Shown one piece after another: positions 15,473 through 25,649 of a stretch of 44,841 nucleotides of DNA. Position numbers and translations under genes: made by a program. Position 1 is the stretch's first letter; each line of letters begins with the position of its first letter. The notes below the pieces were generated by a model. That model had not been told where the DNA came from, did not search any database, and saw only the letters and a program-made list of their open reading frames with translations. Source of the DNA: Lactobacillus sp. 0.1XD8-4 (GTDB lineage: Bacteria > Bacillota > Bacilli > Lactobacillales > Lactobacillaceae); assembly GCF_009663775.1 (NCBI RefSeq), contig NZ_RDBR01000012.1:1-44841 (forward strand), in the 5' to 3' direction.

Positions 15473-16882
15473 TTAACCAATCGAACCTTCCATTTCAAAA
15501 CTAATTAGGCGGTTTAATTCAACCGCATATTCCATTGGCAGTTGTTTAGTAAATGGTTCAACAAACCCCATGATAATCATTTCAGTCGCCTTGGCTTCTG
15601 GAATCCCGCGACTCATCAAATAATAAAGCTGTTCTTCAGAAATCTTAGAAACTTTAGCTTCATGTTCCATTGCTACATGGGCATTATCAATTTCATTGTA
15701 TGGAATTGTATCAGATGAAGATTGGTCGTCCATAATGATCGTATCACATTCAACGTGTGCTTTGGAGCCATCGGAATGTTTACCAAACCGTACTGTTCCA
15801 CGATAATCAGTTGAGCCGCCCGTTTTGGCAATTGACTTCGAGACAATCGAGCTTGAAGTATTTTTAGCGTTATGAATCATTCGTGCCCCAGAGTCTTGGT
15901 GAATTCCGTTACTGGCAACGGCAATGGAAAGCATGGTACCGCGAGCACCCTCACCATTGAGGTAGACGCTAGGATATTTCATGGTTACCTTTGAGCCAAG
16001 ATTACCATCAACCCATTCCATTGTTGCATTCTCAGCAGCAGCGGCCCGCTTAGTTTCCAAACTATACACATTATCGGACCAATTTTGAATTGTCGTATAA
16101 CGACAATAGGCATCTTTACATACATTTACTTCTACGACAGCAGCGTGCAGACTATCCGAAGAGTAATTAGGGGCGGTACATCCTTCAACATAATCAACAC
16201 TTGCCCCTTCATCGACAATAATTAACGTCCGTTCAAATTGTCCTGAATTTTCAGCATTAAGACGGAAATAAGATTGAATCGGCGTCTTAGTCTTTACACC
16301 TTTTGGCACATAGATAAATGACCCGCCTGACCAAACAGCTGCGTTTAAAGCCGCAAATTTATTGTCAGTTGGTTGTACTAGTTTGCCAAACCATTTCTTA
16401 AATAGTTCTGGATACTCTTTTAAGGCAGTATCGGTATCAGTGAAAATGATGCCGAGCTTTTCAAACTCGTTTTTCATGTTGTGATAGACAACTTCAGACT
16501 CATACTGCGCTGATGACCCCGCCAAGTACTTTCTTTCCGCTTCAGGAACGCCTAACCGGTCAAAGGTCCGTTTAAGGTCTTCCGGTACATCTTCCCAGTC
16601 ACGGAACTTTTTATCTGTCATCTTCTGATAGTAAAGCATGTTTTTTAAATCTAGTTCAGATAGGTCAGGGCCAAATTTGGGCATCGGTAATTCTTGATAG
16701 ATTTTGTATGCCTTAAGTCGATAGTCAAGCATCCACTTTGGTTCGTGCTTAGCTGCCGAAATTTGCCGCACAGTTGCTTCTGTGAGCCCCCGCCCTGTCG
16801 AATACTCAGGTTTCACATCATCATGGAAACCGTATTCATATTGATCATCGTTGTTTATAATACTGGCCGCGTCATTACTCAT
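15473..16882 (-). CDS. sufB: SufB, Fe-S cluster assembly scaffold
   Basis: Core scaffold subunit of the SufBCD complex, 469 residues, normal length. It has the long SufB-type N-terminal region and the beta-helix with [38 protein letters not shown], the motif [19 protein letters not shown] and the C-terminal [21 protein letters not shown] start at the ATG at 16882 because GAGGAGG is nine bases upstream; the in-frame GTG six codons earlier contains part of that RBS. It overlaps the sufU stop by eight bases, as in the usual Firmicutes sufCDSUB order. Confidence 0.96.
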   Translation of the reverse strand: MSNDAASIINNDDQYEYGFHDDVKPEYSTGRGLTEATVRQISAAKHEPKWMLDYRLKAYKIYQELPMPKFGPDLSELDLKNMLYYQKMTDKKFRDWEDVPEDLKRTFDRLGVPEAERKYLAGSSAQYESEVVYHNMKNEFEKLGIIFTDTDTALKEYPELFKKWFGKLVQPTDNKFAALNAAVWSGGSFIYVPKGVKTKTPIQSYFRLNAENSGQFERTLIIVDEGASVDYVEGCTAPNYSSDSLHAAVVEVNVCKDAYCRYTTIQNWSDNVYSLETKRAAAAENATMEWVDGNLGSKVTMKYPSVYLNGEGARGTMLSIAVASNGIHQDSGARMIHNAKNTSSSIVSKSIAKTGGSTDYRGTVRFGKHSDGSKAHVECDTIIMDDQSSSDTIPYNEIDNAHVAMEHEAKVSKISEEQLYYLMSRGIPEAKATEMIIMGFVEPFTKQLPMEYAVELNRLISFEMEGSIG

Positions 16883-17336
16883 TCTTTTCTTCCTCCTCAC
16901 TATCCTTTAGCAGTGCTCGCTGTAATGCCCACCAAGATAGGGTAGCGCATTTTATCCGAGCTGGAAATTCCATAATACTTGTAAGGATCTGGGCATCTCC
17001 TAATTGTTTCAAATCAGCATCTGAATGTTTCTTACCAATAGCCAAATCTGAAAAAGTTTTCGCCATCGCTAATGCTTCATCGACGGTTTTGCCCTTTACA
17101 ACATCAGTCATCATACTTGCGGAAGCCTGACTAATCGTACAGCCATCGCCTGTATAAGCAATATTATTAATTTTATTATCCTTAACCTCGACTTGTAAAT
17201 TAATCGTATCGCCACAAGTCGGATTGTGCAGGGTCATTGTATTTGTAGTCGTTGATAATGCACCCTTGTTATGCGGATGATTTGCGTAATCGAGGATAAC
17301 TTCACGGTATAACCCATTTAACTTAGATAGTCCCAA
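16875..17336 (-). CDS. sufU: SufU, zinc-dependent sulfurtransferase
   Basis: A 153-residue SufU that accepts persulfide sulfur from SufS. The three conserved Cys and the Asp ligand are present: NPTCGD (Cys41, Asp43), GDGCTIS (Cys66) and RIKCATLSW (Cys130). The best start is TTG at 17336 with AAAGGAG ten bases upstream. It overlaps the sufS 3' end by 14 bases and the sufB start by eight. This is the zinc-SufU type rather than IscU, consistent with a Firmicute. Confidence 0.95.
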   Translation of the reverse strand: MGLSKLNGLYREVILDYANHPHNKGALSTTTNTMTLHNPTCGDTINLQVEVKDNKINNIAYTGDGCTISQASASMMTDVVKGKTVDEALAMAKTFSDLAIGKKHSDADLKQLGDAQILTSIMEFPARIKCATLSWWALQRALLKDSEEEEKNE

Positions 17337-18561
17337 TGTTAAAGAACTCCTTTGTTTCGTTGATCGCCTTAATTAATTGATCAGCGTCTTCTTTCGTATT
17401 ATAAAAATAAAAACTAGCACGAGCAGTCGCTGTAACCCCAAGTTCTTCCATTAATGGCTGAGCGCAGTGATGTCCCGCTCGCACGGCAACCCCGTCCATA
17501 TCAAGCGCAGTGGCAACATCATGGGGATGCAGACCCTTGATATTAAATGAAATTACCCCGGTATGCTTTTGCGGTAATTGCGGTCCATAAACCTGAACAT
17601 CGGGAATTGCAATCAACTGGGGTAAAACATAATTTACGAGTGATTGTTCTTTACGTTGAATATTTTTCATCCCAACATGCGATAAATAATCAACGGCAGC
17701 ACCAAGACCAACTGCTCCCGCAATATTTTGCGTCCCTGCTTCAAACTTAAATGGAATATCCGCCCAAGTACTTTGATCGCGATGAACATCATTAATCATC
17801 TCACCACCATACTGATATGGGGGCATGGCGCGTAACAGGTCAGCTTTGCCGTATAAGACACCAATTCCCATCGGACTCATCATTTTATGTCCCGAAAATG
17901 CATAGAAGTCAACATCCAAATCCTGAACATTAACAGGCATATGGGGAACAGCTTGGGCGCCATCACCAACAATAACTGCCCCATGCTGATGGGCAATCGC
18001 TACGAGCTCTTTGAGGGGCGTTACCGTTCCCATAACGTTACTTGCATGAGTAACCGCGACTATTTTAGTCTTATCAGTAATTTTGTGCTTAGCATCCGCA
18101 AGATCAAGCTCACCGTCTGCAGTAAGCTCAATATATTTAAGAACGGCCTGCTTTTTCTTAGCAAGCTGTTGCCATGGAATCAAGTTACTATGGTGCTCCA
18201 TGATTGAGATAACAATTTCATCACCAGGCTTAATATTTTGTTCGCCGTAAGTTGCCGCAATGAGATTCAAACTATCTGTACAACCCTTCGTAAAAATGAC
18301 ATCATGAGCGGCTGGTGCATTTATAAACACCTGTACCTTTTGCCGGGCATCCTCATAATCCTTTGTTGCCCGTTCTGCAAGGGTATGTACTCCTCGATGA
18401 ACATTTGCGTTATCTTGTTCATAAAAATCTGTCAACGCTTTAATCACTTGTCGTGGTCGCTGGGCGGTCGCAGCATTATCAAGGTATACAAGCCGTTCAT
18501 CGTTTACTTGCTGATCTAACACTGGGAAATCGCCACTAAAATCATTGATATTGTTGTCCAT
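17323..18561 (-). CDS. sufS: SufS cysteine desulfurase
   Basis: PLP enzyme that removes sulfur from L-cysteine to feed Fe-S assembly; 412 residues. The PLP lysine lies in FYAFSGHKMMSPMGIG and the catalytic Cys in VRAGHHCAQPLMEELG; THASNVMGT and GDGAQAVPH are the cofactor-pocket motifs. The RBS AAAGGAAG sits seven bases before the ATG. It overlaps the sufD end by 20 bases and is translationally coupled to sufU. Confidence 0.96.
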   Translation of the reverse strand: MDNNINDFSGDFPVLDQQVNDERLVYLDNAATAQRPRQVIKALTDFYEQDNANVHRGVHTLAERATKDYEDARQKVQVFINAPAAHDVIFTKGCTDSLNLIAATYGEQNIKPGDEIVISIMEHHSNLIPWQQLAKKKQAVLKYIELTADGELDLADAKHKITDKTKIVAVTHASNVMGTVTPLKELVAIAHQHGAVIVGDGAQAVPHMPVNVQDLDVDFYAFSGHKMMSPMGIGVLYGKADLLRAMPPYQYGGEMINDVHRDQSTWADIPFKFEAGTQNIAGAVGLGAAVDYLSHVGMKNIQRKEQSLVNYVLPQLIAIPDVQVYGPQLPQKHTGVISFNIKGLHPHDVATALDMDGVAVRAGHHCAQPLMEELGVTATARASFYFYNTKEDADQLIKAINETKEFFNIGTI

Positions 18562-19831
18562 CAGCCAGCTTCCTTTCTAGAATTGTGATTAACTTATTAC
18601 GAACCTCGGTTGATGGGATTGCACTTAATACTGCTCCGAGGAATCCACGAATAACCATTCGTTCAGCCTGTGCGCGGGGAATCCCCCGACTCATCAGGTA
18701 ATACATCTGATGCGGGTCGACTGGGCCAACACTGGCAGCATGCCCAGCTTCAACATCATTTTCATCAATTAATAAGATAGGATTAGCATCTCCGCGGGCC
18801 TGATCAGACATAATCAATACACGGTTTTGTTGGTCGGCTTTTGCGCCGTGAGCGCCGTGGATAATTTGTCCAATCCCGTTAAAAATCAATTCAGAGTCCT
18901 CCAGAATAACCCCTCGCTGGTTGATTAGTCCTGTCGTGTGTTTACCATGATTAGTAACCCGGTTATTCACCCCTACTTCTTGCTCACGGGTCGTTACCGC
19001 AATCATCTTAGAATTTGCGTAACCACCATCACCAAGCAGTTCAGAATCCATATCACCCACGGTATTGCCATCGTTCATTAAACCTACAGCCCATTCAACA
19101 TGCGCATCACGGCCGATATCTGCTCGCCGCTTAAAGTAAGTATGAGTATGAGGACCAAACTCATCTAATGAAGAAAAGTCGATTTCACTATTTTCCTGTG
19201 CCATTAGCTCAATCATCATATTCGCACTGTTTTCATGATCGCCAACTGTTGCCAGATGTTGAATAAATTTTACCCGACTGCCACGGTCGGCAATTACTAA
19301 AATATGAGAAATTAATGGTTCTGCCTTTGTACTATCTTGAATTATTTCAGCTTCAATCGGCTTTTTAATTTCAACATTTTTTGGTACATAAAGAAATAAA
19401 CCGGCATTGAGGTATGCTAAGTGGTATGCCGTTAACAAGTTTTCTTCTGGTTTGATTGCGGTCATAAAAAACTTATTAAATAATTCCGGATACTCGCGAG
19501 CCGCCGTAAAAATATCTGTCAGAATAATTCCTTGCTCTTGTAACGTTTGTGGAAGATTAACATGAAGCATTGTCTGTCCTAACTGAGTCACTTTTATTAC
19601 TTCATCATCGGATGTATCAACTTTTACAAGGCTTGGATCTGATTTAACCCACTTTAAAGGATGCTCCTTCACTAATGGCCATGTTTGAAATTTAAACCGC
19701 TGCATCCGGGGCAAACGCAATTTTTCCATCAATTCTCGTGCATTAAGGCGACGCGTCAGTAATTGCTGAGGCTCATTGTTTAGTTGGCTGGCAGCGATTA
19801 TTTGCTCCTTTGCTGAATTTAATTCTGTCAT
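18542..19831 (-). CDS. sufD: SufD, Fe-S cluster assembly protein
   Basis: Partner of SufB in the SufBCD complex, 429 residues. It has the shared beta-helix core (LFLYVPKNVEIKKPIEAEI), the conserved EAGHAASVGPVDPHQMYYLM segment and the helical C-terminus SRGIPRAQAERMVIRGFLG. AGGAGG precedes the ATG at good distance. It starts 11 bases after the sufC stop. Confidence 0.95.
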   Translation of the reverse strand: MTELNSAKEQIIAASQLNNEPQQLLTRRLNARELMEKLRLPRMQRFKFQTWPLVKEHPLKWVKSDPSLVKVDTSDDEVIKVTQLGQTMLHVNLPQTLQEQGIILTDIFTAAREYPELFNKFFMTAIKPEENLLTAYHLAYLNAGLFLYVPKNVEIKKPIEAEIIQDSTKAEPLISHILVIADRGSRVKFIQHLATVGDHENSANMMIELMAQENSEIDFSSLDEFGPHTHTYFKRRADIGRDAHVEWAVGLMNDGNTVGDMDSELLGDGGYANSKMIAVTTREQEVGVNNRVTNHGKHTTGLINQRGVILEDSELIFNGIGQIIHGAHGAKADQQNRVLIMSDQARGDANPILLIDENDVEAGHAASVGPVDPHQMYYLMSRGIPRAQAERMVIRGFLGAVLSAIPSTEVRNKLITILERKLADGQQYQ

Positions 19832-19842
19832 CAGGACGCCTC

Positions 19843-20640
19843 CTAATCTTCATCATCGACAAGTTTAATATCTAAGCCTAGTTCGTCACGCAAGCCAGCA
19901 TAACCTTCAGCTTCAAGCTTCTTAGCTAAATCAGGGCCACCTGTCTTTACGATTCGACCACCCATCATCACGTGAACCGTATCAGGGACAATATAGTTTA
20001 ATAGCCGTTGGTAGTGGGTAATAATCAACGAGCCAAAATTGGCGCCCCGCATTGAGTTAACACCTTTTGAAACCACTTTCAACGCATCAATGTCAAGTCC
20101 AGAGTCAATTTCATCAAGAATTGCGAAACTTGGTTCAATCATTAACAATTGCAGAATTTCATTGCGTTTCTTTTCACCACCAGAAAATCCTTCGTTAAGG
20201 TAACGTTCAGTCATCGACTGCTTCATATCGAGTAATTCTAGATTCTTATCAAGTTTTTTAATAAAATCCATTACCGAAATCTGATCATCTTCAGGACGAC
20301 GTGCATTAATAGCTGCTCGAAGGAATTCAGCATTGGTGACTCCTTGAATTTCAGCTGGATACTGCATCGCAAGGAACAGTCCCTTTCGCGCCCGCTCATC
20401 AACAGGCATGTTAATAATGCTTTCTCCATTCAAGAGGATGTCTCCTTGCGTCACATGGTAACTGGGCTGGCCCATGATCGTCTGCGATAATGTTGACTTA
20501 CCGGTACCATTAGGACCCATGATCGCATGGATTTCTCCAGTTTGCATCTTTAAGTTAACGCCCTTAAGGATTTCCCTTTCTGTTTTACTTTCTTCATCTT
20601 TTACTGAAACATGTAGGTCTTTTACTTCTAGTGTTGCCAT
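19843..20640 (-). CDS. sufC: SufC, ABC-type ATPase of Fe-S assembly
   Basis: A 265-residue ATPase. Walker A is GPNGTGKST, the SufC-type signature is FSGGEKKRNEI, Walker B is SFAILDEIDSGLD and the switch His is in LIITHYQRLL. It drives conformational change of SufB/SufD. I use the ATG at 20640 with AGGAGG nine bases upstream; the ORF opens seven codons earlier within the RBS region. It is the first gene of the operon. A TATAAT -10 on the minus strand lies at 20723-20728, and an AT-rich imperfect dyad follows in the leader. Confidence 0.96.
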   Translation of the reverse strand: MATLEVKDLHVSVKDEESKTEREILKGVNLKMQTGEIHAIMGPNGTGKSTLSQTIMGQPSYHVTQGDILLNGESIINMPVDERARKGLFLAMQYPAEIQGVTNAEFLRAAINARRPEDDQISVMDFIKKLDKNLELLDMKQSMTERYLNEGFSGGEKKRNEILQLLMIEPSFAILDEIDSGLDIDALKVVSKGVNSMRGANFGSLIITHYQRLLNYIVPDTVHVMMGGRIVKTGGPDLAKKLEAEGYAGLRDELGLDIKLVDDED

Positions 20641-20673
20641 ATAATTCATCCTCCTGGCCATCGATATTCCAAA

Positions 20674-20702
20674 ATATTCTTAGTAAATATTATTAGAAAT
20701 AT
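20674..20702. promoter_or_regulatory. AT-rich imperfect dyad in the suf leader, possible Fur/PerR-type box
   Basis: Between the suf -10 and sufC there is a 29-bp imperfect palindrome of the form ATATTnnTAnTAAnnnTTAnTAnnAATAT. Read on the minus strand, its core resembles the 7-1-7 form of Fur/PerR boxes (TAATAATATTTACTA). It lies 34 bases upstream of sufC, between the suf and feo genes. The call rests on symmetry and context; AT-rich DNA yields such dyads by chance. Confidence 0.3.
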
Positions 20703-20864
20703 CTGTATTCCTTTACATTCTTATTATATCCGAATATTAAAAAAATAAAACTAGGCATTTAATTTTATTTCAAGCGCTTTCTTAAAAAGTGAGATGAGTG
20801 TATAATTAAGTTGTAATATTGTCGTTATATATAATTGGAATATTTAGTGAGGTGGATAGTGATA

Positions 20865-21077
20865 ATGGCGCAGCATAGTTATATTCTTCACTCATTTGAT
20901 TGTTTAAATGTATCAACCGCCACCCGTCTTCATGACATGGGTCTTTGTGAGGGCTGTCCGATTAAAGTTATTCAAAGATATCCCTTTCACGGACCCGTAA
21001 TAATCGAAAATGATCATCAACGAATCGGGTTACGGTACCAAGTCTTTGCATCGCTAACGGGGGTCAATGATAAATGA
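20865..21077 (+). CDS. feoA: FeoA, ferrous iron transport accessory protein
   Basis: A 70-residue cytosolic SH3-like FeoA domain, with TRLHDMGLCEGCPIKVIQR and the closing GLRYQVFASL. It supports FeoB-mediated Fe2+ uptake. The start is the ATG at 20865 with GAGGTGG upstream. Its stop overlaps the feoB start (ATGA), so the two are translationally coupled. It is divergent from sufC. TATAAT boxes at 20801-20806 and 20830-20835 are candidate -10 elements, and a cre-like AAAGCGCTT palindrome lies near 20771. Confidence 0.9.
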   Translation: MAQHSYILHSFDCLNVSTATRLHDMGLCEGCPIKVIQRYPFHGPVIIENDHQRIGLRYQVFASLTGVNDK

Positions 21078-23065
21078 CAACAGTTGCACTGATTGGAAAT
21101 CCAAATACAGGCAAAACGACCCTTTTTAATTCTTTAACCGATAAGTACGCTTATGTTGGAAATTGGACCGGTGTGACCGTTGAGAAAAAGCAGGGTAATC
21201 TCAAGGGAACTGATATCACAATTATCGACCTCCCCGGTGTTTACTCGCTTGACCCGTTGACAAAAGACGAAGCAGTGGTAACAAACTATTTGTTGCATAA
21301 CCATCCTAGTATGATCTTGAATGTGACAAACGCAAGCCAGTTAAAACGCAACCTCTTATTAACAATTGAAGTACTTGAACTTGGGTACCCAGTGGTTTTA
21401 ATTCTTAACATGATTGATGATCTTCGCCGTTCAGGGTATGAGTATGATTTAAAATCGCTAGAACAGGCACTAGGCTGTAAAGTAACTACTACTAATGCCC
21501 GTGGCCATCAAGGGATTGATAGGGTGCGCGAGAAAACTCTTCAGCATAAGTCTCTTCCACCCACACGATTATCTTTGCAATATCCACCGATGATTCAGCA
21601 GGCAATTAGACAAGCTGGGACTGCTCTTAATAAAGACTTTGGGTATTCACCACAAGTTGCCCGTTGGCTTACAATTCAATATATGGGAAATAATAAGGTT
21701 ATCCGAGAGGTAGCCAAAAAAGAAAAACTAACCCCGCTTCTTAACCAAACGAAATACTACGATGCACAGAAATTTGCCGATAAGATCTTTAACACGCGCT
21801 TGCAATTCATTGAAAAAACACTAAATAACGCGCGGTAATCAATAGCTGGCAACAACCATGTAGAACTAACCAACCGAATTGACAAAATAGTTACTAATCC
21901 TATTTTAGGTTTACCAATTTTTGCGTTAATCTTCTTTGTGATGTTCAAACTCTCTTTTGACTGGGTGGGAACACCATTATCTGATATGCTAGATCGATTT
22001 ATTTCTGGTCCCATTTCTTCTACAGCTAATCAATTACTAATAAATCTTGGCGCAATTCCCGCTCTACGTTCGTTGATTATAAACGGAATTATTGCCGGGG
22101 TTGGCGGTGTGCTGGCTTTTATTCCCCAAATATTTATGCTCTTCGCTTGTATCTCGCTTTTAGAAGACTCGGGATATATGGCACGAGCAGCGTTAGTTAC
22201 GGACCGAATAATGCAAATGATCGGGTTAAATGGAAAATCTTTTATTCCGTTAATTATCGGATTCGGGTGCAATGTGACTGGGATAATGGCTGCACGGACA
22301 GTAGAACAGCCTAAAGAACGGCTAATCACGACTTTGATTATGCCATTTATGAGCTGTTCGGCGCGACTACCAATTTACAGTTTATTTGTTGCGGCTTTCT
22401 TTCCGCGCCATCAGGCAGTAATCGTGCTTTCAATCTACTTTCTTGGAATCATCATTGCCCTAGGGATGGCAAAATTTTATCAAATGGTTTTCCATGTTCA
22501 AGAGAGTTCTGTTTTTGTCGTTGAACTACCCCACTACCACCTTCCGCGCCTTGATATAATTTGGCAAGGAACTTGGGATAAGGGGAAAGGATTTATCAAA
22601 AAAGCTGGTACTATTATCTTTGCGGGAACTGTTCTTATTTGGGTATTATCGAGCTTTGGCACTAGTGGTTTTGTCACTAATTCGGCAAATAGTTTTGCGG
22701 CTGACCTAGGACGAATTCTTGTTCCAGTATTTAAACCAATTGGCTTGGTTCAATGGCAAGCAATCAGTGCTTTATTTACTGGTATTCTAGCTAAGGAAGT
22801 AATCACTTCTAGCATGATGGTTATGTTTCATACAAGTAGTAAGGCCTTTTTAATTGCATCATTAGGTCAATTTATGTCACCGCTGACGGCCTATGCGCTC
22901 TTAATTTTTATTTTGTTGTATGCACCCTGTTTTGCAACCTTAGCAACGATCAAGCAAGAAACCGGATCAACTAAGTGGATGATTTATTCTGTTATTTCTA
23001 GTTTAGTGATTGCATATAGCATCGCCTTTATCGTCTTTCAAGTTGGCCGAATCTTTTGGGGGTAA
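21074..23065 (+). pseudogene. feoB: FeoB ferrous iron transporter, interrupted by one in-frame TAA
   Basis: Reads as one FeoB of about 663 codons except for TAA at 21836-21838. Upstream: the G-domain with GNPNTGKTT (G1), WTGVTVEKK (G2), DLPGVYS (G3) and LNMID (G4), and the helical domain ending IEKTLNNAR. Downstream the same frame stays open without any shift: SIAGNNHVELTNRIDKIVTN, then the membrane domain with the gate motifs GFGCNVTGIMAAR and MPFMSCSARLPIYSLF, ending VGRIFWG at 23065. A GTG/ATG at 21938-21943 lacks an RBS and lies within the first membrane helix, so independent translation of the second half looks unlikely. It could be a nonsense mutation, a sequencing error, or a readthrough/two-part arrangement. 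The gene lies between feoA and a FeoB-associated small protein. Confidence 0.85.
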
Positions 23066-23071
23066 TTAAGA

Positions 23072-23227
23072 TTGAAATTATTTATTAACATTATCATTAT
23101 CATTGCGATTATTGCATTGGCTATTTTTACTCTTATTAAGACATTTCAACGCGAAAAGCAAGGTAAGTGTGCGGCGTGCGATTATGATTGCGAAATCAAA
23201 AAGCAATTAGTTAAAGCTAAAAAGTAA
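23072..23227 (+). CDS. FeoB-associated Cys-rich small membrane protein
   Basis: A 51-residue ORF starting at TTG, six bases after the feoB stop, with GGGGG nine bases upstream. One N-terminal hydrophobic helix (FINIIIIIAIIALAIFTLI) is followed by a basic tail with CAACDYDC. This matches the small FeoB-associated Cys-rich membrane proteins that close feo operons in many Firmicutes. The cysteines could bind iron. The clean context suggests it is still maintained behind the interrupted feoB. Confidence 0.8.
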   Translation: MKLFINIIIIIAIIALAIFTLIKTFQREKQGKCAACDYDCEIKKQLVKAKK

Positions 23228-23264
23228 CCCTCGTTAAGTTATAATACAAATACAGTAAGTAAAT

Positions 23265-23306
23265 AGGCTCCAAAGCTCGGAAAAACCGAACTCTGGAGCC
23301 TTCTTT
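23265..23306 (+). terminator. Terminator of the feo operon
   Basis: AGGCTCCA...CTCGG pairs with CCGA...TGGAGCCT around an AAAAA loop, with small internal mismatches, followed by TTCTTT. It ends the feo transcript 38 bases after the small Cys-rich gene. Confidence 0.8.
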
Positions 23307-23359
23307 ATGCTTCCTATAAGCTAACCACGTGTCGACGAAGCGTAAGCACGTTTCCTTTT

Positions 23360-24781
23360 TTATTTAGATAATGCCTGTTGCAAAATAAATCGGCGAATTT
23401 TGCCACTAGCGTTTTTGGGTAACGATTGAATATAGAAGTAACGACGCGGAACCTTATAATGTGCCAAGTGCTGATATCCATAATCAATTAATTCTGTTCC
23501 TGAATATTGCTGGTCACTAACAAGAAACGCAACCGGAACTTGCCCCCATTCGGGATCGGCTTGTCCTACAACTGCCACCTCTTTAATGCCGGGATATCGT
23601 TGGTATACCTGTTCAATTTCTTGTGGGAAAATATTTTCCCCACCCGAAATTAGCATCTCATCAAGCCGTCCATCAACATAAAGGTAACCATCATCATCTA
23701 CATGACCAATATCACCTGTCTTATACCAACCGTCAATCATTTTGGCCGGTAATTTTGCCGGTAAATTAAGATAACCAGGGGTCAGCGCTGGGGTTTTTAG
23801 GAGAATTTCGCCCTTATTGCTTAATTTCAATTGGGTTGTAAACAACGGCTGTCCAACTGAACCAATCTTTTTTAAAGCATCTTGGGCCCGTAAAGCAATA
23901 ATCTGTGAACATGTTTCCGTCATTCCATAACATTGGACAACTGGAATTTTTGCTTGTAAACATTGTTCAAGAATGGAACGATTGATTGTTCCGCCACCAA
24001 GCAGCATGCAGCGAAAATCTTTATTGTAGCGCTGATGGCTCATTTTCTGCTGACTAACCAACTTCTTTAGCATAAAAGGAACAACAGACATAATTGTAAC
24101 CGGTTCATTTACAAGAATTTGTTCAATCGTAGTAACCCTGAACTTATCTACCAGACGAACCGTCATTCCATATATTAGGCCTCGCATAATAATTGAGAAT
24201 CCACTAATATGAAAAATTGGTGCTACGCATAACCATTCATCATGAGGGGACAAGCCAAGATTAAGGGCCGATGCTACAGCAGAACAAAAATGATTGCCAA
24301 ACGTTTGTAAAACCCCTTTAGGCTTTCCAGTAGTACCCGAGGTATACATAATACTAGCGACCTGATCTAATTTAAAAGTTGCAACTAAAGACGATGATTT
24401 AACTATTGGCTGTTTTAAGAACGTACTATATTTCTTAAACGTCCTCCCCATCGTTGCTCGCCACAGTGAATCTTCAACTAAACATAGCAGAAGGCCGCTA
24501 CCAGCAATTTGCCGGTGTAGTTCCTCATCAGCTAACCGCCAATTCAACCATACAATCGATCGGCCACTGGAAATAATGGCAAGAGCAAGCTGATAGCTCA
24601 TGAGACTATTTGTCGCAAGCAATCCCACCTTATCACCAGGATTAAGCTGATTAAGCTTTCCAACCAGTTTTTCAACTCGTACTTGGAGGTCTGCAAATGT
24701 TAATTGTTCATGCCCGTCATCAACGGCAATATGGGCAGGTTGCGTTTCAGCCTGTTTTAATAACCAATTCTGCGTTTCCAT
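23360..24781 (-). CDS. menE: o-Succinylbenzoate-CoA ligase (MenE-type ANL enzyme)
   Basis: An adenylate-forming acyl-CoA ligase, 473 residues. Core motifs: IMYTSGTTGKPKGV (A3), CYGMTETCSQI (A5), YKTGDIGHVDDDGYLYVDGR (A7/A8), SGGENIFPQEIE and the catalytic Lys in KNASGKIRR (A10). With menB directly upstream, the likely reaction is activation of o-succinylbenzoate in menaquinone synthesis. Other acyl-CoA ligase activity cannot be excluded from the motifs alone. The gap to menB is 11 bases, so they are co-transcribed. No menF, menD, menC or menA lies in the window. Confidence 0.88.
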   Translation of the reverse strand: METQNWLLKQAETQPAHIAVDDGHEQLTFADLQVRVEKLVGKLNQLNPGDKVGLLATNSLMSYQLALAIISSGRSIVWLNWRLADEELHRQIAGSGLLLCLVEDSLWRATMGRTFKKYSTFLKQPIVKSSSLVATFKLDQVASIMYTSGTTGKPKGVLQTFGNHFCSAVASALNLGLSPHDEWLCVAPIFHISGFSIIMRGLIYGMTVRLVDKFRVTTIEQILVNEPVTIMSVVPFMLKKLVSQQKMSHQRYNKDFRCMLLGGGTINRSILEQCLQAKIPVVQCYGMTETCSQIIALRAQDALKKIGSVGQPLFTTQLKLSNKGEILLKTPALTPGYLNLPAKLPAKMIDGWYKTGDIGHVDDDGYLYVDGRLDEMLISGGENIFPQEIEQVYQRYPGIKEVAVVGQADPEWGQVPVAFLVSDQQYSGTELIDYGYQHLAHYKVPRRYFYIQSLPKNASGKIRRFILQQALSK

Positions 24782-24792
24782 ACCTAGGCCTT

Positions 24793-25614
24793 CTATGGAA
24801 ATTTAGGAAACTGGTCAAAATCTGGATCGCGCTTTTCATTAAAGGCATCGCGGCCTTCCTTACCTTCATCAGTAGTGTAGAAAAGCATAGTAGCGTCCCC
24901 GCCAAGTTGTTGCAAACCAGCAAGACCATCTGTGTCGGCGTTCATGGCAGCTTTAATGAAACGAAGCGCTGTTGGCGACTTCTTTAGAATTTCGTTACAC
25001 CAATCAAGGGTTACCGATTCGACTTGATCTAAGGGAACAACCTTATTAATCCAGTTCATTTGGTATGCTTCGTCAGCACTGTAAAAGTGATTGAGAAACC
25101 ACACTTCCTTTGCTCGTTTATGACCGATTACGCGGGCAAGGTATCCTGAACCGTATCCAGCATCAAAACTCCCAACTTTGGGACCAGTCTGCCCAAATTT
25201 AGCATTATCAGCAGCAATCGTTAAATCACAAACTAATTGTAGAATGTTTCCGCCACCAACGGACCATCCTTTTACCATTGCGATTACCGGCTTGGGAATA
25301 ATCCGAATTAGGTGTTGCAAGTCAAGAACATTTAACCGAGCAATTTTATCTGGGCCAACATATCCGCCATTACCACGAACACCTTGATCACCACCAGATG
25401 AGAAGGCTTTGTCTCCGGCACCTGTTAGGATAATCACACCAATTGTGCTATCATCACGACAGATGGTAAAAGCATCAATCATTTCTTGAATTGTTACCGG
25501 GGTGAATGCGTTCATCTTTTCTGGCCGGTTCATTGTAATTTTTGCAATCTTTCCGGCACGTTCAAAAATAATTTCAGAATAATCTTTTACCGGTTGCCAA
25601 TTAACTGTTGTCAT
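24793..25614 (-). CDS. menB: 1,4-Dihydroxy-2-naphthoyl-CoA synthase
   Basis: A crotonase-fold enzyme that cyclises o-succinylbenzoyl-CoA; 273 residues, normal for MenB. Seen: [14 protein letters not shown], the oxyanion-hole region [33 protein letters not shown], and the MenB-typical [20 protein letters not shown] and the C-terminal [16 protein letters not shown]. It is first of the menB-menE pair. Only 35 bp separate its start from the divergent thioesterase gene, so promoters must overlap each other or the coding ends. Confidence 0.95.
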   Translation of the reverse strand: MTTVNWQPVKDYSEIIFERAGKIAKITMNRPEKMNAFTPVTIQEMIDAFTICRDDSTIGVIILTGAGDKAFSSGGDQGVRGNGGYVGPDKIARLNVLDLQHLIRIIPKPVIAMVKGWSVGGGNILQLVCDLTIAADNAKFGQTGPKVGSFDAGYGSGYLARVIGHKRAKEVWFLNHFYSADEAYQMNWINKVVPLDQVESVTLDWCNEILKKSPTALRFIKAAMNADTDGLAGLQQLGGDATMLFYTTDEGKEGRDAFNEKRDPDFDQFPKFP

Positions 25615-25649
25615 GTATAATCTACTCCTTTTAAGTGAGGCTAATAATA

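Noticed and set aside
16694-18519. Plus-strand ORFs opposite sufB and sufS
   Set aside because: They lie entirely antisense to well-supported suf genes and their translations show no domain.
21938-23065. Second half of feoB as an independent gene starting at 21938
   Set aside because: There is no RBS, the start would fall inside the first membrane helix, and the frame is continuous with the upstream half apart from one stop codon.
23310-23358. Possible second hairpin (CACGTG ... CACGT) between feo and menE
   Set aside because: Pairing is short and interrupted. I could not build a stable stem, although it may help terminate menE.
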